From Basidiobolus meristosporus CBS 931.73 (lineage: Eukaryota > Basidiobolomycota > Basidiobolomycetes > Basidiobolales > Basidiobolaceae), in contig MCFE01000428.1 in assembly GCA_002104905.1 (NCBI GenBank), forward strand, positions 1-64,000: 64,000 nucleotides of DNA, in the 5' to 3' direction. Under the pieces are notes generated by a model that saw only the letters and a list, made by a program, of their open reading frames with translations, had not been told where the DNA came from and did not search any database. The translations under genes were made by a program, and so were the position numbers. Of the stretch, positions 55,681 through 64,000 are shown one piece after another. Position 1 is the stretch's first letter. Each line of letters opens with the position of its first letter.

Positions 55681-58586
55681 TAGACATATATTTCAGGAGT
55701 TGGCTAGGCTAAATAGCGTTCATACCAAGTCTGGCAATAAGCCACTCACTGCTTCCACAATGAATTACCACTGAGATTTATATCCCAAAAGCTCTCACAA
55801 CACTACTCCATTTGAAGGCATCCCTCACTGAAACAACTTATGACTGCATCCCATGCTATAACAACTTTGGTAGATAGACTGAGCCCATATCAAGCATCGG
55901 AACTGGTTGAAAGGGGAAGATGATACACCTTGAATATTTGGGCCTATGTCACATGATTTCTAACACCAAGAGCCCAAAATGGCCATGAAAATCCTATTTT
56001 CATAGGAACAGGGTAACCATTATGGCACTTGAATAATTGAGCCCATGGAATGGTTCATTCAGACAATTATTGAGCTGGTTCCAATAGATCGAACGTACAT
56101 CTCCGTGATAATATGGAATGCTGTCTATTCACAGCAAACTAAACAAATCAACCAGTGTCAAGGGTCTTTGCGCCATAGCTTCGGCAACATATTCTCGTTG
56201 ACCAATTTGGGAAACTTCCATCCCAATTTCAAATCCAAAGGCTCCAGAATCCAGGTAACTTCCGCTTATATTCTGATTACATACCCGTCATCACCTTGGT
56301 GTGTGCAGCGACTCGTGTAAAGGGGCCGAGATAACAGTCTACACCCAGGCAATCACACGACCAGATGATTAGTGATAACCGTAAGGCCCCCAGGAGAAGT
56401 GATTATCTATCAAGTGAACAGCAAACCTTGGCTCATCTACAAGCTGCGTAGTGGAATCCGGTTCGATTGTCACCGATTGATCAATATAATAGGTATTCAT
56501 GATCTTCCACGACCAAGAAATGCCAGATGTATACTGCCGCAGCGCGTTAGTCAAGCACAACGTGGTCAGCAGCTGCGCAATACGAGGGCCAATCTTCCAC
56601 ATATACGTGGTTACAAAAAATGATTTCAATGGGTAATCCGGTATGATTGAACAGTTGACCCTGTGGAAATCATGCTACCGGTTGAATATTTATCTGGCCA
56701 CTGGTACTGGGAAGGCGTGCCTCAACCGAAGTTTTCCGGATTCGGCCAGGATGCAGACTGGTCATCATCTCCTTTGGAAAGGCGAAGGAATCGATGATGC
56801 GTAATGGGGAGCCCGTTATAGGAATGTTCGTTCCAACCCAAACCGGATCTCCCTACAATAGATCTAGTACTGCTTGGGCTTCCTCGTCCCCAATAATCCA
56901 CACGCCCTAGATTCAGCACCGAGGTTGGGCTTTCTTGCCTTGTGAATATCCGTTTCGACGTGGAAAGGGGGCCCTTTCAGGAACAGAAGCCGTGAGAGAT
57001 ACGGTCCGATTCGATGGCGCTCTCGCGTCATTCATGCGTTCCTTCACATTGCATTTGGCCTGCAATCATGATGGACCCTTGGAGAATGTGATTACGCTCA
57101 CTACAGCTTATGATGTCAGTATTTACAATGGAAATAGCGCCCTGGATGGGTTCAGAACTGACCATTGCATGAAACTACGGTCGGCAGATCGCTGATGATG
57201 AGAGGGTCCCTTCATTTCAGATACTACGCGACTTGCCGCAGCAGGGGATCTACCGATCTAACTCATAGGAGGACTAGGAGACCCCACGCTGGTTCCGACG
57301 CTTATTTACGTAACTATCAACCAACCACACCTGGGCTGGCGGATTTTGCTAGCTGCTACCAGATCTGGAGTCTCTTTTGGTGCTGTTCAACCTTGGCCAC
57401 GGCCAGGATCCCCAATTCTGGTAACAGAAATTGGAGGTAAGGTTCTATAGGCTGCGGGGAGATTCCAGATAGAGTGGCCTGGCATGTTAACGATGTATCC
57501 GGGTTCGGGATGGACACGACCAAGCAACAGCAAATCACTGGATACGCATAGAACGGTGTATTTGCATCGCCCACTAGCTTATGTTGTATAATGGGGTGCC
57601 ACATATGTACAGCATGATGAAATAAATTTGAGCAGCGCCTAATCCTGTTGACTCATGGGTGCTGAGGTGTTTCAAAGTAAGTCATTAACTGGCCTATAGG
57701 TTGTTATCAGATTGTCCCCTAATTGGTCAATCCTCTCATTTGGAGCCGCAACCGAGACGCATCAGCAAGCCTGCACCGCAGCAAGTCATGATGGGCGGTA
57801 TCGCTAATGGAGTTTGTTTAGTCACTTAGGACCCTGGAGATACTTGCAAAGTAGGCCTCCTTACAAATCGCATGTCTTCGCAGTGAGCATTATCATGTCA
57901 GCTGGAGGCCGGAGTATGCACGGATATCTTGCAATCCACTCAAGGACTCGTAGACGCAGCGGGTGACCCATCCCAACCCCTCCTCACAACCAAGGCTCGA
58001 TCTGATTAACTCCAAAGCTCCTTGTAAAGCTTTCGTGGTCATTTACTTCGACTTGATTCGCCCAGAGCAATCAGATTATCGGGAATCACATTGCCCCTAT
58101 TTAAGAATAGCGAATCATCCAAGCACACTTACAGATCTGTTGGGCTCACACTGAGAACCCAACCAGAGACAGCACAATAGTGATACCGAGAAAATTGATG
58201 TCGAATCGGTTAAATGAAATCCCAATTGATCCTACGGCGAATGCTCGTCGATCACAGGTTGCTGTCCTAAAAGGATGAGCGATGGGGTAGCCACACCGCT
58301 TGTATTTCTCCATTTATAAGTTGATTTGAATTCTAATTGACCCTTCTTGTCACTGGAGCAATAGATTGTCAAGTATTTTACCCATCCATCTGCCTCAATC
58401 AGATTGATTCTCGGGATAAATTGGGTCTTGTGAACAGATTAGTCATTTAAAACCCTCCCAGTGCGTCCCTTTTCTTTCAGCTGTTTTGGAGTCGTTTCCA
58501 GTCCCAACTAATTGCTCTATTCCATTGGGGTACACTCTAGTCTATTGACTGAACACTCTTGGCCGGTGGCTACGTATTTTGATAAA
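55681..58586. other. Intergenic stretch without a recognisable gene
   Basis: Composition becomes more balanced from about 56000. Short frames on both strands (up to 91 codons) show no family signal. Includes the upstream region of the carrier gene; no clear TATA box seen. Confidence 0.5.
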
Positions 58587-60037
58587 ATGTCCTCGAAAGT
58601 AACCTCGACTTCCATGGACAAGACCATCCCTATTACTCCAGTGCAGAAGATGGTCTCTGCTTGTAGCGGAGCTCTGATCACCTCAATCCTAGGTAAGTCC
58701 CTCAGTAGCCGACTCGAAGCGCCCTCTGGCTTACGCTCTGTCTCTCAGTTACTCCACTTGACGTCGTAAAAACGCGGCTACAGTCACAAACACTGAACCA
58801 ACGTGTCCCCAAGATAGCTTTTTGCTACGCATCGCCCTTATCGGTCGCTTGCATAGACACTTATCCCACAGTTCCACATAGAGGTTTCGCAGCCTGTCGC
58901 TTGAAAGGTCATTCCACAAGCTGTACACCCGTCTTGCGGATATGTGCCAGCGATTTTGCTGTCGAGGATGCGAACAAACAATTCAAGGGCACCTGGGTAA
59001 GCATTAGTTCACGGAGTAGAGGTATTCGTTTTCAGCACTAAATTGCTCAATAGGATGGTGTTGTGAAGATCGTTCGTAATGAGGGCTTCACCAAGTTGTG
59101 GAAGGGATTGTCCCCTACTTTGTAAGTAGCACTTTCTGTACAAGCCGCTGAACGGCGTACTAAGTTCGCACTGCTTAGGTTAATGCAAATCCCTGCCACG
59201 GCTATATACTATGTTGGATATGATCATATGCGGGATTTCATTAAGCTCAATGTCAACGATCCTAACATTGATAAGTTCAGCCCGTTGATTGTTGGTTCCC
59301 TCGCCCGAAGTAAGTCTTTTTCATTGGAGAGTGACGTCCAAGTGCGTGTATTGACTCTGTTTACAGCATGCGCTGCTACATGTATATCACCAATCGAGTT
59401 GATTAGAACAAGGGTTCAATCCACTGCTGCTGGTACTGGGTTATCAGGTACAATAACTTGATTCTTGGAGTCGAGGCAGCCGTACAGATTTTCTGACTTC
59501 TTTTGTCCATGTTAGAGGTGATGAGTGGTGTTGCTAAAATGGTAAAGAACTCCGGAGCCTCCTCCCTTTGGAGAGGCTTGAGCCCCACTTTGTGGAGAGA
59601 TGTTCCGTTTTCTGGTAAGTCCGGCATATTCATAGCAGCAATAGCTTCGATTCTAACCATCGCGTAAAGGTATCTACTGGATGGGGTACGAGTCTATCAA
59701 GACTTCCATATTGAATCAGCGCTCTGAAGAAGCGCCTTTAACCCCTTCGGATGAATTCGAGCTGGCATTTGTTGCAGGGGCCCTCTCCGGCTCTATTGCT
59801 GCTGTGTTGACCACCCCATTTGACGTGGCCAAAACACGCATTCAAGTTGATTCATCCAACGACACGCTCGTCAACAGGAAACCTCGTATGTTCGACATCA
59901 TGAAGAGCATCGCTCGAAATGAAGGCATCGGGGGGCTTTTTACCGGGCTGATCCCCCGAGTAGCCAAGGTTGCCCCTTCTTGCGCCATTATGATCTCAAG
60001 TTATGAAGTAGGAAAGGCGCTGTTCCGAGAGGATTGA
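58587..60037 (+). CDS. MTM1: Mitochondrial carrier, Mtm1/SLC25A39-SLC25A40 type, seven exons
   Basis: Exons 58587-58692, 58749-58996, 59054-59121, 59179-59309, 59367-59447, 59516-59614 and 59670-60037; introns of 55-68 bases; total 366 residues. Three carrier repeats with signatures 'PLDVVKTR' (38-45), 'PIELIRTR' (193-200) and 'PFDVAKTR' (294-301), plus 'GLSPTL' and 'GLIPRVAKVAPSCAIMISSYE' type ends. The 'SLWRGLSPTLWRDVPFS' type block and the following 'IYWMGYE' are typical of Mtm1 and human SLC25A39/40, inner-membrane carriers needed for mitochondrial glutathione import and manganese/iron handling. The first matrix loop is long and has Cys 61, 70, 85, 94 and 101. ATG at 58587 (context AAAATG) was preferred; an in-frame ATG 75 bases upstream exists. 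Reading frame holds across all six introns, so the gene is intact. Confidence 0.96.
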
Positions 60038-61000
60038 ACCCCGCCCATCCCTGCCATGTAAATTTTTATTTTCGCCCTAAGCCATCCGAAACCTCCTCCC
60101 CCTATCCACCTCAAGCAGTCCCTAATCAGCATACCCTTTCCTTTCCCCTAGCATGAAATCCTTGAACTTGGCAGCCACGCAGCTGAGTTCTCACCATGTT
60201 AATCATCGGCACAGATGATGTTTTCCCGAGAGATCAGCCATGTAATAGTAAATAGTAACCAAATCTGCCTGAAGAAAACTCGCCATTCTGCATCCATTAT
60301 CAATTGTAGAGCATCACAAGTAAATGATCATATGAAGCAACTTCTCGTTGGCCACCGGCTTTTCATCTCCAGCATCTTTCGCGAAATGAATGAGGCTCAC
60401 AGACCCCTGTTTGCGTACCACTGTTGGTATCCCGTGGTTAAATTGGCGACATGCATGATATCCCACTGGGCCTATTGGTGTATGACTCATTTAGGGTCAC
60501 TGTATCACATTGTTTCTGGAGAGGAAAGTCGCGTAATTACGTATCATCTATTGCTGCAGCTTCAGAGGCGGCGGGCGTAATACAATGCTTGACATTTCCT
60601 GAGGATTCACAGGACTCCGTACCATCACCGTTCATATCCGCACCGCATGTTTCCGATCGCCTCTAGACCACGACTCCACGTGGCAAACGACCTTTCACCA
60701 CTGTGATTTTTCATCCAATCTGATAACACTGGAGATCGATGAGTGGTGGATGGATGTGCATTGGTGCATGGATATTCATTATTCCATAACATTTGGGATG
60801 GCAATCGTTTTTAACCTTGAATTACAAAATGAGTGAACAAAGCCCTTCATTACCTAAAATATCCACACCGTGGTGAATATGGATAAATACAATTTACACC
60901 TAAACTGCTCATATATCTCGATTTACCTCTTGACTTATTGCTGAGTTTTGAATTATTTACTTAGGATTTGGTCCCTGATATATTACTAAGATCGGTAAAT
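60038..61000. other. Downstream region of the carrier gene, no further gene seen
   Basis: The first 150 bases are pyrimidine-rich as expected for a 3' untranslated region. A 121-codon frame at 60215-60580 has no family pattern. Confidence 0.45.
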
Positions 61001-62200
61001 TGGTAAAGTCCTGGAAGCAGTCCAAGCTTCCAAGCTTTTCCAAATGACCCTAAACTGTATAAGTCACTTTCTAAGGCCTTTTCTGGGACAACATTACATT
61101 ACATTTTTGGAAATTTCCAAAGTGCATCTCAATACTTCTCAGGATCTTGCGACAAGTGGAGTGCAAAATATCTAGGTGAGCTCATGCCCTTCATATTGCA
61201 AGATTATATCGAGTGTTAGAAGTGATCTAGAGTACTAGAAGAATTGTACAACAATCACTTGTTTTGTTGAGGTCAAGCTGAGTATTAATAGCTCAAGAAG
61301 AGCTTTGCAAGATGATGCAAAGCTTTGGGCTATGAGTGGTTCCAGGAAGTGGTGTTTAAAGCCTGGAGAGACTTTTAGACAAGTCTGTAAATCTTCATTA
61401 CTTTCCACTTTTACTATCTCTACATCAACTAATTTCTTGCAGCTTACAAGATACTTATCAAGATTATAGCCTACAAGTATACTGACTGAAATCTGAAGGT
61501 ACACAAGTAGTGTATGTGCTCACTAAGTATATGTAATACCTCAGCTGCTTGTGAGACTTGACAAGTACAGATAATCCAGTAGTTTCCTGAATTTAAGCCT
61601 TGGATCACCATTTTGTATTGGTGAAGTACTTTGTCCCTCTACAATTTGCACTTGAGGGAAAAGATTTTCTTTGTAACTGCTCTGCAGAATATGTTGCTAC
61701 TAGAAAAAGCACTTCTAGCTTGTAAGATTTACTCTAACCCCAGAGCATCTTGTTGCACTGTGTTTGATATTTTTTCAATAATTGCTTTTGAGTGAGAGTT
61801 TTGGTGCCATTAGGAGTATCTGGCAGAGCTAGTATACTATATGGTTCTATCTGATAGTATAGTGAGCATCAAAGCAGCTTCTGTACCTTTGTGAGGTCTT
61901 GGTAAGATTAGCACAAGGAGTATGTTTGCAAAGATTGTGGTACCCCTATATGGTTTTTTGAGAATAAGCATAGAGAATATATTGATGAGGGCTCCAAATC
62001 ATGCATGCAAGGTTAGGCATCTGTTGGTTGGCATTCAGACTTATCACAATGTGGGCATTTATCATATTGGTATAAATATTCTTGGTGAATCCCAAAAAAG
62101 ATCTTGAAATTGTAATCATAGTGCTCAAGAGCTAATATCACAGTGTCTAAGGCAATGCAGCTATCTAGCTGTAAGTACAAAATCTATAATACTTTTTGAC
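61001..62200. other. AT-rich, repeat-like stretch
   Basis: Composition is like the transposon relics. The minus strand has an 89-codon frame at 61235-61504 ('SCKKLVDVEIVKVES') which I cannot assign. Probably an old mobile-element remnant. Confidence 0.3.
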
Positions 62201-63057
62201 CTGCTTCTCATGTCCACCATAAGAATACTTTGTTGAAATCAGGGCCAGAAGAAATGTCTGATCATATATCATACAAAATCTTGGTTGTATGCTGGTTGAG
62301 CATTATCAGGGCACCATAGAAAAAGGTCAGCAATATCCAAGCATAAAATTTGATCTTGGGGAATGCACTTTCCATCATATGCGCATCAGAGCATTGATGC
62401 ACCAAGTTCTGTCAATGGTCGACATTGATAATCCAATAAACTGGGATGTGGAATGGATGGGGTGCATGTGACACTCTAATCGCACCTCAGAAACATTGAT
62501 ACGAGAAGCCAATAGATTGAACTACATGAGTGGTGTTAGGTTACCATGTCTCATTTTAACGAACTTCCATGAATCGGTAGGAAATATTCGGTGAAAGCAT
62601 CGTCCCATGGTTGCACTGTTTGTTGAAAGCAATTTCGAATTAAATGCACTGGAAGTGGGCAGGAGCAAACAAATAAATGATAGCCAGTTGAGTCAGGTTC
62701 TATGTTTCTCGAACCACTTGTTACGGTCAACTAGTTCACTTGTACTTGACTTGGTGGTTTGGCGGTTACATTTGTGACCACTTCCTCAGAACAACAGTAG
62801 ATATCCCATTACTGAGAATGTTCAGAGGTTGCATACCATCTGCCCCATTCTACTTTGGACAAAATACAATAGTACCGGTTTTCACTCAGCCTGAATACGC
62901 CACTACAACAGTCCTGATAAGCGCTTGAATTTGTGAATATGCTTAATGCCACGTGATGACTATGTCCAATGCATGATTTATTACAAAGTTCGTCATCGCT
63001 CCATGATCAGCATAGAAACTGGATAGCAGTTCTCGCATCAGGGTGTGAAATCCCTTT
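62201..63057. other. Intergenic stretch without a recognisable gene
   Basis: Short frames only. The right part is the 3' flank of the reductase gene. Confidence 0.45.
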
Positions 63058-63999
63058 TCAGAGATCAGCTATCTTTACTACCTGCTTTCCGAAGTTCTCC
63101 CCTCTTAGAATGCGAAGGAAGGCCTCTGGGGCATTATCAATACCGTCCATCACATCCTCCTTGTAAATCAGCTTGCCCTCCTTCAGCCATGCCGGTACTT
63201 CCTGAGCAAACTGGGCCCTAAACTCCGATGCAATCTCGGCAACAATAAACCCTTGGACTCTGATACGCTTGGACAGAATCATATGGGTGTTGTAGATCGG
63301 CTCGGGGTTCGAGGTACGATTGTACTGAGAGATCATACCACACACCGGGATACGAGCGAAATCGTTACAATGCTTGAGCACAGTGTCTAGCATCTTACCA
63401 CCGACGTTTTCAAAGTAAACATCGATACCCTTAGGGCAATACTTATTGAACGCTTCGTCCAGATCCATCTTCTTGTAGTTGAATGCTGCGTCGAACTTAA
63501 GCTCGTCAAGCAAGAATTTCACCTTGGAGTCATCTCCAGCCGCACCTACCACTCGCAAGCCTTTGATTTTTGCTATTTGGCCAACCACCTGGCCCACGGC
63601 ACCGGACGCAGCCGAAATAAAGATGGTTTCTCCCTGCTTGGGCTCCCCGATCTTGAACAAGCCAGCGTATGCGGTCATGCCTGGCATTCCCAGAACTCCA
63701 AGGTGGTAGGACAGCGGAATGGAGGATTGTCTTGCCCCATCAATCTTGCGAAGGTTCTTGCCTTCAGAAACCACGGTGTAGTTTTCCCAGCCGATAAGGC
63801 CTTGGACAATATCGCCTTCTTTGTATTCAGGATTCTTGGACTTGATCACCTCACTGACACCGCCGGCATCCAACACCTTGCCGAGGGTAAATGCTGGGGA
63901 ATAGGACTTGGCCTCCGCTTCACGCATTTTCCCGCGCATATACGGGTCGACAGACATGAAGAGATTCCGAAGGAGCACATCGTTCTCGCTGAGGGCCAC
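63058..63999 (-). CDS. NADP-dependent medium-chain reductase (prostaglandin/alkenal reductase type), 5' end outside the window
   Basis: 313 codons without intron, open to the right edge; the first visible codon GTG is probably internal, and about 25-30 N-terminal residues should be missing. Family features: 'NLFMSVDPYMRGKM' at the start, 'GMPGMTAYAGL', the Rossmann loop 'AASGAVGQVVGQIAKIKG', 'YKKMDLDEAFNKYCPKG', 'VYFENVGGKMLD' and 'RIPVCGMISQYN'. This is the zinc-free MDR group (PTGR1, leukotriene B4 12-hydroxydehydrogenase, plant alkenal double-bond reductases, bacterial curcumin reductase CurA). Such enzymes reduce the double bond of alpha,beta-unsaturated carbonyls with NADPH, usually in the cytosol and in detoxification. 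No catalytic-zinc cysteines are seen, as expected. The natural substrate cannot be told from sequence. Confidence 0.93.
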   Translation of the reverse strand: MALSENDVLLRNLFMSVDPYMRGKMREAEAKSYSPAFTLGKVLDAGGVSEVIKSKNPEYKEGDIVQGLIGWENYTVVSEGKNLRKIDGARQSSIPLSYHLGVLGMPGMTAYAGLFKIGEPKQGETIFISAASGAVGQVVGQIAKIKGLRVVGAAGDDSKVKFLLDELKFDAAFNYKKMDLDEAFNKYCPKGIDVYFENVGGKMLDTVLKHCNDFARIPVCGMISQYNRTSNPEPIYNTHMILSKRIRVQGFIVAEIASEFRAQFAQEVPAWLKEGKLIYKEDVMDGIDNAPEAFLRILRGENFGKQVVKIADL

Positions 64000-64000
64000 C

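Overview
The window looks like nuclear DNA of a fungus with a repeat-swollen genome. I infer this from a few compact protein genes with short introns (55-68 bases, mostly GTAAGT/GTGAGT donors and AG acceptors), a fungal-style Mtm1 mitochondrial carrier, and Ty1/copia and Ty3/gypsy-like LTR retrotransposons filling more than half of the sequence. The phylum cannot be fixed from the sequence alone. No tRNA, rRNA or CRISPR was seen.

Layout. 1-4217: decayed transposons (transposase relic, a repeated-module pseudogene, LTR/gag remnants, a GGCA-rich element). 4218-26230: a nested retrotransposon stack, with every readable element on the minus strand. Old gypsy-like element D contains gypsy element C (TSD ATGT). 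C contains a solo LTR E of C's own family (TSD GCGT). E contains gag-protease-only element B (TSD CCGG). The 5' LTR of B contains an intact copia element A (TSD CCTTG). A small inverted-repeat element with eight 10-base GGCA units sits in the 5' LTR of C. 26231-28290: truncated LTR and copia relics. 28291-45727: a gene-bearing island with a three-exon coiled-coil gene (30971-34510) and a three-exon C2H2 zinc-finger gene on the minus strand (40939-42567), separated by long gene-free stretches. 45728-55680: copia LTR relics, a solo copia LTR, a decayed protein with about 207-base tandem coding repeats, and a second, broken copia (49602-54285) lying inside an older copia. 55681-63999: second gene island with a seven-exon MTM1/SLC25A39-40-type carrier (58587-60037) and the 3' part of a medium-chain reductase gene running off the right edge.

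How the parts relate. Decay tracks nesting: D is badly broken; C has three in-frame pol stops and frame breaks; B has near-identical LTRs and an open Gag-Pro frame; A has LTRs identical by eye and an open 1323-residue polyprotein. B has no reverse transcriptase, RNase H or integrase, but shares its primer site, purine tract, LTR ends and Gag-Pro architecture with C, so it probably depends on C-family enzymes. The host genes are unrelated housekeeping or regulatory genes and form no cluster or pathway.
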